From: Phytomonospora endophytica | GTDB lineage: Bacteria; Actinomycetota; Actinomycetes; Mycobacteriales; Micromonosporaceae | Assembly (NCBI RefSeq): GCF_014202425.1 | Contig: NZ_JACHGT010000006.1 | Span: 248,001 to 312,000 of the forward strand | DNA: 64,000 bases | Direction: 5' to 3' | Shown here: piece after piece, positions 6,915 through 15,664 of the stretch | Layout: each line of letters begins with the position of its first letter | Position numbering within the stretch: the stretch's first letter is position 1 | The notes under the pieces: generated by a model | The model's input: the letters and a program-made list of their open reading frames with translations, nothing else | Database searches by the model: none | Told to the model about the DNA's origin: nothing | Made by a program: the position numbers and the translations under genes

Positions 6915-7787
6915 GTGACCCGGATCCTGCACCTCTCCGACCCTCACCTGTCGCGCGGTGGCGGCCCGGACGCCGACGGCGTCGACGCGACGGCCTCCCT
7001 CGATCTGATCCTCCACGCAGTCCGGCACGTGCCCGGAATCGACCTGGTCCTCGTGACCGGCGACATCGCCGACGACGGGACCCCCGAGGCGTGCGAGGCG
7101 GTCCGCGACCGCGTCGGTCGCTTCGCCGCCCAACGCGATGTCCCGCACGTCTACACGACCGGCAACCACGACACCCGCGGCGCCTTCGCCGCCGTGTTCG
7201 GCACCGGCCACCTCGACGCCGGGGGCCGCGACGTCGGCGTCATGGGTACCGGTGTCGGGCATGAGCGCGCGGCCGTCTCGCACGTCGGCGGCCCGCGCGT
7301 GGTGACGCTCGACAGCCTCGTCCCCGGCGAGACCCACGGGGAACTCTCCGACGCCCAGCTGTCCTGGCTGCGCGAACTGCTCGCCGAAACCGCCGAAGCC
7401 GGAACGGTCGTGGCCCTGCACCACCCGCCGGTGGCCCCGGCGGTCTCGCCGCTGCTGCCGACGGTGAACCTCCGCGACGCCGAAAGGCTCGGCCGGGTCA
7501 TCGCCGGGACCGACGTCCAAACGGTCCTCTGTGGACACTTTCACCTGCAGCTCTCCGCGCTGTGGCACGGGATCCCCGTCTGGGTCACGCCCGGAATCAT
7601 CACCCGCATCGACCTGTCCGCACCACCCGGCCTCGAACGCGCGGTCAAGGGCGCCGGCGCCACCGTCGTCGAACTCGGCGGCCCGTACTCGCCGATGTTC
7701 CACACGATCCACGCCCGCGATCCCGAAGCGGGCCGACAGGTCTACCTCGTCGACGCCATGTCGGGCGAGGACGTGGACCGGGAGTAG
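6915..7787 (+). CDS. CpdA-like class III 3',5'-cyclic nucleotide phosphodiesterase
   Basis: This 290-residue calcineurin-like metallophosphoesterase has all the di-metal motifs in order: DPH (Asp9, His11), GDIADDG (about 54-60), GNHD (about 82-85), a HH pair in VVALHHPPVAP, and GHFH (about 205-208). The order and length match CpdA/Icc cAMP phosphodiesterases and their mycobacterial relative. It probably acts in the cytosol; no signal peptide is seen. It is divergent from the cysteine leader and symporter, with 72 bases between the two starts. Substrate among cyclic nucleotides or phospholipid esters cannot be fixed from sequence. Confidence 0.85.
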   Translation: MTRILHLSDPHLSRGGGPDADGVDATASLDLILHAVRHVPGIDLVLVTGDIADDGTPEACEAVRDRVGRFAAQRDVPHVYTTGNHDTRGAFAAVFGTGHLDAGGRDVGVMGTGVGHERAAVSHVGGPRVVTLDSLVPGETHGELSDAQLSWLRELLAETAEAGTVVALHHPPVAPAVSPLLPTVNLRDAERLGRVIAGTDVQTVLCGHFHLQLSALWHGIPVWVTPGIITRIDLSAPPGLERAVKGAGATVVELGGPYSPMFHTIHARDPEAGRQVYLVDAMSGEDVDRE

Positions 7788-7816
7788 TCCCGGCCGTACC
7801 TGGCACGATCACCGCC

Positions 7817-8455
7817 ATGGACTGGAACACCGCCCTCAGCGGCCACACCGACCCCGCCGACGACCACGGCGACTTCGTCGAAATCGGCGTCCTGCACAGC
7901 CGAGGCGGCTCCGTCGTCATGTCCGGCCTCGAATCCCCCGAATACCTCGATTGGGAACTCGCCGACGGCCCCAGCCGGGTCTTCCTCGCCTACCGCGACC
8001 TCACCGACGGCGAACGCGCCTACGACCACCCCGGCATCACCCGCGTCGTCGCGGCCGTCGCCGTCATCCCCGAAGGCCTTACCCCCGAACAGGTCGCGAG
8101 CTCGCCGACCGACGACGGCGCCTTCGACTCGAACTTCCTCGGCCCGCTGTCGGCGGTGTACAGCGACCTGCCGGGAGTGCGGATCCCGGGCCCGATCCTG
8201 CTCGGCGACGCGAAGTCCGACCCGGAGGGCCATGCGCGCAGGACCGGCGAACTCGTCGCCGAACTGGCCCGCCAGGCGGCCGAAGGCGTCGCGGCGCCGG
8301 TGATCGAGGTCGCGATCGACCTGGAGTCGGGCGCCAACGCCTTCGTATTCCCCACGCACGCGCATGACGTCTCGACCACCGTTCTCGGTGGGGAGCACGC
8401 GCCCGGGGCCGACGTGAGCTTCGTCGTGTGGGGCGGGTTCGACTTCGTCGACTGA
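7817..8455 (+). CDS. Hypothetical actinobacterial protein
   Basis: The frame is open further upstream, but the ATG at 7817 (MDWNTALSG) is the first start clear of the phosphodiesterase gene. The product has 212 residues and is acidic, without a signal peptide or membrane segment. I recognise no family. It carries HSRGGSVVMSGL near the N-terminus and ends in a hydrophobic WGGFDFVD. It lies 29 bases after the phosphodiesterase gene on the same strand, so the two may be co-transcribed. A strong hairpin follows the stop. Confidence 0.75.
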   Translation: MDWNTALSGHTDPADDHGDFVEIGVLHSRGGSVVMSGLESPEYLDWELADGPSRVFLAYRDLTDGERAYDHPGITRVVAAVAVIPEGLTPEQVASSPTDDGAFDSNFLGPLSAVYSDLPGVRIPGPILLGDAKSDPEGHARRTGELVAELARQAAEGVAAPVIEVAIDLESGANAFVFPTHAHDVSTTVLGGEHAPGADVSFVVWGGFDFVD

Positions 8456-8462
8456 CGCGGCG

Positions 8463-8490
8463 AGGGCGGGACCGCGACGGTCCCGCCCTT
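8463..8490. terminator. Hairpin terminator between convergent genes
   Basis: AGGGCGGGACC / GGTCCCGCCCTT with a 5-base loop, 8 bases after the hypothetical protein stop and before the convergent large regulator. Confidence 0.65.
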
Positions 8491-8505
8491 CGCTCGTTCC
8501 GGGCG

Positions 8506-11373
8506 TCAGTCGGCGTCGAGTTCGGCCAGGATCTGCCCGTAGCGGCCCTGCGCATCCCTTGCCGCGGCGGGTTTTCCGCCCCGCTCGCAGGCGTCGATGA
8601 GCAGGCGCCACCCCTCGTCGTGATAGCGGTCGATGGAGACGCAGCGCTCGGCCGCCGTCGAAGCCGCCGACGCGTCGGCGCGCGCCAGCTCCAGCGCGGC
8701 GAGGTTCGCCGCGGCGTCGGCCGCCGACCGGCGCAGCTGCTCCCGCTCGTGCACGACCCATTCGCTGGCGCCGTCCTCGGGCAGCAGATCCCCGGTGTAG
8801 GCGGCCATCACCGCTCGCAGGGCCGTCGCCGTCGTCGTGACGTCGCCGGTCATCCGGGCCCGGCGGGCGTCGTGCACCGCGCGGCGGAAGGCGACGACGT
8901 CGCCGTAACCGTCGGCGGGCAGGACCAGCCGGTAGCTGTCGCCTTCCCGGATCAGTATCCGGTGGGCGCCCCGTTCGACACCGGGCTCCAGGAGCCTCCG
9001 CAGACTCGACACGGCCACGTGCAGGCTGTGCGTCGCCGCCGTGCTCGGCAGCGTCGGCCACAGCGCTTCGACCAGGATCTCGCGATGCACCGGCGCGCCC
9101 GCGTGGATCGCGAGCAGGCGGAGCAGGGCGCGGGCCCGTGGCTTCACCGCGGTGAAGTCGATCCGCTCGCCGTCCCGGAAGGCCTGGAACCCGCCAAGGC
9201 ACAGCAATGCCAGGGGAGCGCGGGTCACCGGGGCCGGACGCGGATCGGCCGACTCGGCGGGCGCGTCCAGCCAGCGGTCCACAAGGGACTGCGGCAGTCC
9301 GCATTCGACGGCCAGCAGCCGTGCCCGGTCGACGAGCTCGATCGTCTGCGAGGGTTCGGCCCTCGCCGAGGCGATCAGGCCGGCGACCTGAGCGCCGTGC
9401 GCGCCGGCGGCACGCGCGACGCTGACGGCTCGCGCGGCCTCCACCTCGGCGTCGGGCAGGTTCGCGGCGACCGCCGACAGCGCGTACAGCGACTGCGCCC
9501 ACGAGTGCAGCACGCCCGCGTCGAGCCGGGCGCAGCGTTGCACGAGTTCGGCCAGTGCCAAGGGATCGGCCTGTTTGGAGCCCGCGTGCTGGAGCCAGCC
9601 GAGGCCGGTGGCGAGCACCGCGCCCCAGTCGTCGCCCTCACGCGTGCACTCCTCGCCGACGCCGATGGCGACCTTCGCGCTGTCCTCGGTGCCGTCGAGC
9701 GCGACCGCGGCCCGCGCCATGCGCGCCAGCCACGGGTACTGCGCCCGCTCGCACTCGGCCGCCAGCTCCGTGAGGCGGGACGTGCCCGCCGCCGGATCCT
9801 CGGTGAGGACGCCGATCGCCTGGCAGGTGCGCAGCGCGAGCATGACCAGGTCGGTCCCCTCGGGCTCCACATTGGACAGTGCGGTCGCCGCCTCGGCGAA
9901 ACGACCGCCGAGGACGTGCGAGACCGCCCGGACGAGCGGCCCGTACGGTGCCGGCATGCGGTCGGCCTGGGCGGCCGCCATCGCCGGATGCCGCTGGGTC
10001 GCGGCCCGCAAGCGGTTCGCCCAATGCCCTTGCGGACCGGCGGGCCCGGGCATCCACACGCTGACGCGCGTGAGGGCGGCGCGGCTGTGCGCGCGGCCGT
10101 CGTCGTCGCCGAACAGGGCCGCCCCACGGATGAGACAGTCCGCGGCGGCGCCGAGCTGGCCGCGACTGAACAGGTGCTTGCCCTCGGCCAGACGCAGCCA
10201 CGGGTCTTCGGCGACGAGCCACGCCGGGAGCACGTCCCGCCACGGTTCGACGCCGTCGGCGACGATCCCCGCGCCGATGCGCGAGAGCAGGCGCCGCACG
10301 GTCGTCCAGTCCTCGGCGCGCGCGTAGGCCCGCGCGGCCTCGGTCATGGCGCCCTCGTCGAGCAACAGCTGCGCGGCCCGGGCATGGTGCCGCCGAGCCG
10401 CCTTCTCGCCGATGCCGTCGGCCAGCGTCGCGGCCAGATGCGAACGCAGTGCCTCGTGGTAGCGGTAGGTGCGGCCGCCGTCGGGGCTGGTCGTGAACGC
10501 CTGCAGGCGTTCCAGCTCCGCGAGGTGCCGCGCCGAGTCGTGCCTGCGGAGCAGGCGGTCGCAACGGGCGGCGGTCAAGACGTCGAAGACGCTGGTGCGG
10601 ACGAGGAAGTCGCGCAGTTTCGCGGGCAGTTCGGCCAGCACCGTACGCGCCAGATAAGCGCGCACCAGGGTCGCGCGCCCGTCGAGGGCCGCGACGGCCT
10701 CGCGCCTTTCGGCGAGCGAACGGCCCCTTGTGGACAGATGGAACAGCTGGAGCCCCGCGACCCATCCGCCGATGCGCCGGTCGAGGGCGGCGATGTCGGC
10801 GGGCGGAAGGGGCTCACGGTAGACCAGCCGCAGCAGTTGCTCGGTCTCCCAGCTGCGGAACCGCAGCTGTTCGGCGTCGATGATCGTCACGTCGGCGAGT
10901 TCGTGCCGGGCCAGGTTCAGCCGCGGCATGCGCCGGGAGGCGAGGACGAGCCGAAGACGTCTGGGCGCGTTCGCGACGAGCCGGTCGAGGACCTGCTCGG
11001 CCGGCGAGTTGTCCAGGCAGTGGACGTCGTCGAGGACCAGGAGCATGTGGTCGACGGCCGCGGCGTCCACCGCGCGCAGCAGCTCGTCGAGGTCGCCCTC
11101 GTCGCGTGGATCCGGCAGCTCGCAAGGAATCGAGCGCCGGATGTCGGCGACGAGGCGGCTGGAGTCGGCGTGCCCGGGCCCCACGCCCAGCCAGCCGACG
11201 GTCCCACCCGTGGTGTTGCGGAAGTAATGCGCGTAGTGGGTCAACAGTGTGGTCTTGCCGAACCCGGCCGGTGCGGTGACCAGGGCCAAAGGTGCGGTTC
11301 GTACTGAGTTGAGGTCCGCGAGCAGCCTGGTTCGCACCAGTCCGCTCGTCTCACGGTGCATGACGGTGTGCAT
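8506..11373 (-). CDS. STAND ATPase with C-terminal SARP-type BTAD regulator domain
   Basis: The protein is 955 residues. The N-terminus holds a MalT/AfsR-like NTPase: Walker A in APAGFGKTTLL (34-44) and Walker B in LLVLDDVH (about 113-120). A long helical repeat region follows. The last ~260 residues contain an OmpR-type winged helix (LCLGGFQAFRDGERIDF ... PVHREILVEALWP) and a bacterial transcriptional activation domain with EGDSYRLVLP and the Ser-rich C-terminal helices. DNA binding is therefore C-terminal, the reverse of classical SARPs. No secondary-metabolite genes are adjacent, so the target is unknown. Two Met codons (1 and 5) are possible starts. Confidence 0.85.
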   Translation of the reverse strand: MHTVMHRETSGLVRTRLLADLNSVRTAPLALVTAPAGFGKTTLLTHYAHYFRNTTGGTVGWLGVGPGHADSSRLVADIRRSIPCELPDPRDEGDLDELLRAVDAAAVDHMLLVLDDVHCLDNSPAEQVLDRLVANAPRRLRLVLASRRMPRLNLARHELADVTIIDAEQLRFRSWETEQLLRLVYREPLPPADIAALDRRIGGWVAGLQLFHLSTRGRSLAERREAVAALDGRATLVRAYLARTVLAELPAKLRDFLVRTSVFDVLTAARCDRLLRRHDSARHLAELERLQAFTTSPDGGRTYRYHEALRSHLAATLADGIGEKAARRHHARAAQLLLDEGAMTEAARAYARAEDWTTVRRLLSRIGAGIVADGVEPWRDVLPAWLVAEDPWLRLAEGKHLFSRGQLGAAADCLIRGAALFGDDDGRAHSRAALTRVSVWMPGPAGPQGHWANRLRAATQRHPAMAAAQADRMPAPYGPLVRAVSHVLGGRFAEAATALSNVEPEGTDLVMLALRTCQAIGVLTEDPAAGTSRLTELAAECERAQYPWLARMARAAVALDGTEDSAKVAIGVGEECTREGDDWGAVLATGLGWLQHAGSKQADPLALAELVQRCARLDAGVLHSWAQSLYALSAVAANLPDAEVEAARAVSVARAAGAHGAQVAGLIASARAEPSQTIELVDRARLLAVECGLPQSLVDRWLDAPAESADPRPAPVTRAPLALLCLGGFQAFRDGERIDFTAVKPRARALLRLLAIHAGAPVHREILVEALWPTLPSTAATHSLHVAVSSLRRLLEPGVERGAHRILIREGDSYRLVLPADGYGDVVAFRRAVHDARRARMTGDVTTTATALRAVMAAYTGDLLPEDGASEWVVHEREQLRRSAADAAANLAALELARADASAASTAAERCVSIDRYHDEGWRLLIDACERGGKPAAARDAQGRYGQILAELDAD

Positions 11374-11777
11374 CGCCCTCCTCCCTGCGCGGCCACGCCG
11401 CCGTTCTCCCCCGACAGGAATGAAGTGCCCGGAGGTCTCCGCGAACGTGGAGGGCAGCCACTGGGACGACCGGTTCGTTCCTGAGAGTAGCGAACTCTTT
11501 ACATGATCACCGTGGCCGAACGGTCAGGTCGACGTGGCGCTTGGGACGATGGTCTTGCACTGGGCAAACGTTGGTCATGTTCACGGAACAGCAGGTCAGA
11601 CGGGGTGTCTAGCGTCGGGTGCACAAGGTCCACAAGGGACTTAGGTCCCGAGCTTCAGGCGTGCGCGGAGGCTGGGCCGGAGGGCGAGAAATGCTGGCGA
11701 GAACCCGCCAAGCGCGAGAGACGGCGACAGCGGCGAAACCGCCCGCCCCCGCGCCCGGCCGCGCCTACGATGGCGAA
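11374..11777. other. 404-base intergenic region with two promoters expected
   Basis: This is the divergent space between the large regulator (-) and a small + gene. It holds a short inverted repeat AGAGT-AGCGA-ACTCT (11484-11498) and a GGGAC/GTCCC pair around 11635-11650. I see no convincing gene; open frames here have no coding character. Confidence 0.5.
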
Positions 11778-12086
11778 ATGACCGATCCCGCCGCCGAAGC
11801 GGCCCCCTCGCCCCTTGAGTCCCTGAGCACCGAGGAACTGCGCGAGCGCGCCTTCGCCCTCGCCCGCAAACGCCTCGACCTCGCCTTCTTCTGGGACGTC
11901 ATCGAGCACCTCCCGCACTCCTACAACGCCGAGACCGACGGCTCGGTCGGGTCCATCGGCTCCGTCATCGACAACATCGTCGAGACCTACCAGGAGTTCC
12001 ACGGCCGCGGCTACGGCGAAGAGGAGCCTCTGCTGCGCGCGGCCTTCGTCGACTACATCGAGAAGCACGGCAAGGGCTCCCGCTAG
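11778..12086 (+). CDS. Small conserved actinobacterial hypothetical protein
   Basis: The frame is open well upstream, but the ATG at 11778 (MTDPAAEAAPSPLESLSTEELRERAF begins here) fits the start of the conserved part. The protein has 102 residues, is acidic and helical, with LRERAFALARKRLDLAFFWDVIEHLP as its clearest block. Similar short proteins occur in many actinomycetes with no known function. It is soluble and has no signal peptide. It lies 38 bases before the PPOX flavoprotein and is probably co-transcribed with it. Confidence 0.7.
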   Translation: MTDPAAEAAPSPLESLSTEELRERAFALARKRLDLAFFWDVIEHLPHSYNAETDGSVGSIGSVIDNIVETYQEFHGRGYGEEEPLLRAAFVDYIEKHGKGSR

Positions 12087-12124
12087 GATCGGAGTCTGTC
12101 GATCTTCGAGGCGGGAGCCACCTC

Positions 12125-12763
12125 ATGACCACTGTGGACAGCGAACTCGTCACGATCACCGGCGTCGAGGAACTGCGCGAGCTGTACGGCATGCCCAAGG
12201 AGCGCGCGGTCACCAAGGAGCGCACGCGGCTCCTCGACGTCGACCGGGAATGGCTCGCCGCCGCGCCGTTCTGCCTCATCGCCACCAGTGACGCCGAGGG
12301 CAACGTCGACGTCTCGCCGAAAGGCGACCCGGCCGGTTTCGCGCACGTCCTCGACGAGCGCACCCTCGCCATCCCCGACCGGCCCGGAAACAACCGCGTC
12401 GACGGCTTCACCAACATCCTCGCCAACCCGCACGTCGGGCTGCTCTTCGTCATCCCCGGCCGCCCCGACAGCCTCCGGATCAACGGCCGCGCCCGGCTCG
12501 TCCGCGAAGCCCCCTTCTTCGACGACATGATCGTCAAGGGGCACCGGCCGAAACTCGCCGTCCTGGTGGACGTCGAGCAGGTGTTCTTCCACTGCGCCAA
12601 GGCCTTCCTGCGCTCGTCGCTGTGGAAGCCCGAGACGTGGAACCCGGCCGCGGTCGACACCCACGCGCGGCTGATCAAGCGCGTGCAGGAGACCGAGGAG
12701 ACCCTGGAGGAGCTGGAGGCCTACTACGGGCCCTCGTACGAGCAGAACATGTACAAGGGCTGA
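12125..12763 (+). CDS. MSMEG_1061-family FMN-dependent PPOX-type flavoprotein
   Basis: This 212-residue protein has the pyridoxamine 5'-phosphate oxidase-like split barrel. Key stretches are FCLIATSDAEGNVDVSPKGDPAGF, the flavin-binding RPGNNRVDGFTNILANPHVGLLFVIPG, and LRINGRARL. The order matches the MSMEG_1061 group of FMN-dependent oxidoreductases. The enzyme probably works in the cytosol as a small-molecule reductase or oxidase; the substrate is unknown. GGAGCC before the ATG gives a plausible ribosome-binding site. It follows the 102-residue hypothetical gene on the same strand. About 270 bases without a recognisable gene separate it from the next gene. Confidence 0.85.
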   Translation: MTTVDSELVTITGVEELRELYGMPKERAVTKERTRLLDVDREWLAAAPFCLIATSDAEGNVDVSPKGDPAGFAHVLDERTLAIPDRPGNNRVDGFTNILANPHVGLLFVIPGRPDSLRINGRARLVREAPFFDDMIVKGHRPKLAVLVDVEQVFFHCAKAFLRSSLWKPETWNPAAVDTHARLIKRVQETEETLEELEAYYGPSYEQNMYKG

Positions 12764-13036
12764 CGCCGGCCGGGGTCGCGGCCGCCGTCGAAGGTGAACG
12801 TGTCCTCCGCTTTTCGTGTACCCGACCCAAGGTCCGCGCTCGTCGCCGACGAGCGTGCCCGCGTCGTGGTCGGCGTCGCCTCCGCTACGCCTTGCCTCGA
12901 CGGGTGCGTCGGCGTCGTTCGCCGCACCCGGCCGCCGGCGTGCCGGACGCCCGCGCGGTCGTGACCGGGCGGGCGTCGGCGATGTTCGTGGAGACCGTCA
13001 CGTGCGCGGCGGTCGGCGTACGAGATGAACCACGGT

Positions 13037-14173
13037 TCACTTTCGGGCGAAGAACTCCAGCTCGGCGATCGCCACGACCTTCCCGTGCTCGTAGCCGTAG
13101 GCGCTCTTCACCGTCAGCTTGACCGTGACCACGTCGGAGACGCCGAGCCCGAAGGTCTGCGGCTCGGCCTGGTCGACCAGCGAGATCTCCTCGACGGTCT
13201 CCTTGCCGTTGCGCGACGTCATGGTCAGCACGACCTTCTCCGGCCGCGCCTGGGTCAGGAAGTCCTCCTGCACCCGGGACGCACCCGAGGAGATCACCAG
13301 GTCCACCAGCCGCACCGGACTGCCGAACTCGACCTCGACCCACTCGTCGACGCCGTCACCGGCGGGCGCCCAGTACTGGTCGGCGACCCCGTCGAGGAGG
13401 TTCCCGGCCTTCGTGCCGGTCGTGCTGCTCGACGTGCGGACCTCGCTCGGCACCACCGGGACGTGCTCGGAGAAGCGGTCCTTCACCGAGTTGACCACCG
13501 AGTCGACGTAGGATCGCGCCGGCCACATCGCGATCACCCCGAGGACCAGCGCGATCACGACGAGGACGCCGACGATCCGCATGATCCGGATCCGCCGCTG
13601 CGAACGCCGGTGCCCGGCGGCGTACCACTTCTTGTCCTCCGGGCGGCGCTTGCGGAAGATGCGCTTCCACCAGGGCGGTTTAGCCTCGACCGGCCCCGCC
13701 TCGCCCGCGAGCGAGGAACCGCAGCGCTTGCAGAACTTGCGGGTGTCGTCGTTGGCGGCACCGCACGGGCCGCAGCGGACCTGGTCGGGACCGAGCAGCT
13801 CGATCGGCGGCGCCGATGGGCGCTCGACGTGCGTCGGCCGCGGCCGGACCGGCGCGTCGGCGACGTGCCCGGGCTGGACCGGCGCCGGCTCGGTGGGGGC
13901 CGGTGCCTGCGCGGCCGTCGGCATGGTGGGCGCCGTCGGCATGCGAGGAACCTGCGTGCCGAAGGCGCCCAGCGCGGCCGCGGCCCCCGCCGCGGCGGGC
14001 GGGGCCTGCTGCGCCGTCGCGGGCGGGGACGGGTCGGCCGCCGGGGCCTGCGCCTGCGCGCTCTGCCCGTTGGAGTTCTGGCCGTCCCCTTCCCACTCCA
14101 GGTACTCGCCGCAGGATCCGCAGAACTGGTCGTCGGCGGCGACCGCCGCACCGCACCTGTTGCAGACCGTCAT
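13037..14173 (-). CDS. Zinc-ribbon membrane protein with discoidin-like C-terminal domain
   Basis: This 378-residue protein has two four-cysteine ribbons: C4/C7/C18/C21 and C134/C137/C148/C151. A Pro/Ala-rich linker joins them. A single membrane span lies at about 199-217 (IVGVLVVIALVLGVIAMWP), after a basic stretch that predicts an inside N-terminus. The outer domain (235-378) begins with SSTTGTKAGNLLDGVADQYWAP, the pattern of F5/8-type or NADase-type glycan-binding domains (Asn-x-x-Asp-Gly-x-x-x-x-xW). The first ribbon matches that of the protein at 26356. It follows the Ig-like membrane protein gene (14228) by 54 bases, so the pair is probably one operon. Confidence 0.8.
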   Translation of the reverse strand: MTVCNRCGAAVAADDQFCGSCGEYLEWEGDGQNSNGQSAQAQAPAADPSPPATAQQAPPAAAGAAAALGAFGTQVPRMPTAPTMPTAAQAPAPTEPAPVQPGHVADAPVRPRPTHVERPSAPPIELLGPDQVRCGPCGAANDDTRKFCKRCGSSLAGEAGPVEAKPPWWKRIFRKRRPEDKKWYAAGHRRSQRRIRIMRIVGVLVVIALVLGVIAMWPARSYVDSVVNSVKDRFSEHVPVVPSEVRTSSSTTGTKAGNLLDGVADQYWAPAGDGVDEWVEVEFGSPVRLVDLVISSGASRVQEDFLTQARPEKVVLTMTSRNGKETVEEISLVDQAEPQTFGLGVSDVVTVKLTVKSAYGYEHGKVVAIAELEFFARK

Positions 14174-14227
14174 GTCGCCTCCGTTGTGACTCGGTGAGGG
14201 GATGTGTTCGCGGGGGCGAATGGCCGC

Positions 14228-15508
14228 TTACGTCTCGGCTTTCTTGGCGTTGGTCCCGGCGATCAGCACGAAGGACCGGCACACGTCCGAGTTCGTGCCG
14301 ACCAGCCTCGGTCCGGGCTTTTGGCAGGTCAGCCTGATCACCACCGACTTCTCCGCCGGCACCCGCAGCGGGGTGACGAAGTGGTAGTCGAGGTCGCGGA
14401 AGTTCGCCAGCGACACGGTGAACAGCAGAGCCCCGTTGACCTCGACGTCGAGCCGCCCGGTGTCGCCCTGCGGGTTCTCCAGGACGATGTCGGTCAGCGA
14501 GAACGTCGTCTTCTTCGGGACCACGTACTGGTCGGTCGCGCTGGCGTTGGCGGCCGCGTCGGCCTCCAGCCGCGTCGACAGGGGCGAACGGGTCGTGCCC
14601 GGCGGAGGCGGCTCGGTCGACGGATCGGGGTTGCCCGACTTGGCCTCCTCGGCCTTGTCGTCGGCGGCCTCGGCCTTCTCCTCGGCCGCGGCCACCTTCT
14701 CATTGAGCTCCTCGACGGGGCTCGCCACCGCGTTCTCCGCCGCCGACTGCACGGCGGGCTTGAGCAGGAACATCCAACCTAGCGCCGCTAGCAAAGCGAG
14801 CGCCAGCAGCGCCGCCAGCCACCGGCCCGCGTGCCTCGGAATGATCGGGTTCTGGACCAGGTTGCCGTCGAGCAGCACCGGGGGCTGCGTCTCACGGTCC
14901 TTCTTGTCCATCGTCGTGATCGCGACCGCGTACGGGTGCGTGATCGACGGTCCGCGCCAGCGCGGCTTGCGGGCGCGCACGCTGAGCTTGGTGAACACCG
15001 CCTGGCCGGGCTGTACCGGCTGCTGCGGCGGGCGTGCCTCGAAGCGCAGAGCGTCGTCGGCGTCCTTGGCGTCGACGCGCACGCTGACCGGGATGTTGCC
15101 GCGGTTGTCGACGGCGACCTCGGTGCGCGAGAAGATCCGGCCACCGGCCGTGCGCGGGGTCAGCTCGCCGGTCGTGTCGGTGAACGGCTGGACCCGCAGC
15201 AGGCCCTCGGGGGCGACCGCGGTCTCGGGGTGCTCGCGGGGCAGAACGCGCACGGCGAAGGGCACGTCGCCCGCGGGGACGTCGGAGTTGCGGGGAGCGT
15301 TGAACGTCAGGCGCACCTGGGCGTCGGTGTCCGGGTACAAGGAGAGCTCGGCCGGTTCGACGGTCGTCCACGTTTCGGCGGTGCCGACCACCGTGAGTGT
15401 GTAGCCCTCGACGATCGAGCCGGTGTTGCGCAGAGTGAGGAACAGGCTCGCGGGCTCGCCTGGAGTCACGTCGAGCACGGTGTCCTGGAGGGCAGCCAGC
15501 GTCGTCAT
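14228..15508 (-). CDS. Ig-like membrane protein with extracytoplasmic coiled coil
   Basis: The protein is 426 residues. Residues 8-220 are two Ig-like/COG1470-type domains (LDVTPGEPASLFLTLRN ... VEPAELSLYPD). One membrane span lies at 229-247, then a Glu/Ala/Lys coiled coil at about 255-290, a Pro/Thr linker and a beta-rich C-terminal domain resembling a carbohydrate-binding or NPCBM-type module (about 320-415). The N-terminal module aligns by eye with residues 68-142 of the protein at 26356: LxVxPGE, VEPxxLSxYP. It has no zinc ribbon, which instead is in the next gene, so the two genes look like a split version of the 26356 protein. Confidence 0.8.
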   Translation of the reverse strand: MTTLAALQDTVLDVTPGEPASLFLTLRNTGSIVEGYTLTVVGTAETWTTVEPAELSLYPDTDAQVRLTFNAPRNSDVPAGDVPFAVRVLPREHPETAVAPEGLLRVQPFTDTTGELTPRTAGGRIFSRTEVAVDNRGNIPVSVRVDAKDADDALRFEARPPQQPVQPGQAVFTKLSVRARKPRWRGPSITHPYAVAITTMDKKDRETQPPVLLDGNLVQNPIIPRHAGRWLAALLALALLAALGWMFLLKPAVQSAAENAVASPVEELNEKVAAAEEKAEAADDKAEEAKSGNPDPSTEPPPPGTTRSPLSTRLEADAAANASATDQYVVPKKTTFSLTDIVLENPQGDTGRLDVEVNGALLFTVSLANFRDLDYHFVTPLRVPAEKSVVIRLTCQKPGPRLVGTNSDVCRSFVLIAGTNAKKAET

Positions 15509-15565
15509 GCGCCGAACCTAGGGGTGCAGGTCGGCGGGGGCAGCGGCCACGCGGGAACACCTACA

Positions 15566-15581
15566 GGCAGACCGTTCTGCC
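15566..15581. promoter_or_regulatory. Palindrome shared by two propeller-gene promoters, copy 1
   Basis: GGCAGACCGTTCTGCC, one mismatch from a perfect palindrome, followed by CGATCGGCTGCCC. The same block recurs at 18401 before the paralogous gene. It lies 84 bases before the GTG start and is a likely operator or activator site. Confidence 0.6.
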
Positions 15582-15664
15582 CGATCGGCTGCCCCTATGC
15601 GGCTGCGTGCCCCAGGCGCGCGGGCGACTCTCTGTGGTGATGTTGTCCGGGAAAGGGGAGTCCT

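Noticed and set aside
8428-11307. Very long + strand ORF (959 codons)
   Set aside because: It mirrors the STAND/BTAD regulator on the - strand, which has Walker motifs and a clear domain order; the + frame has no recognisable domain.
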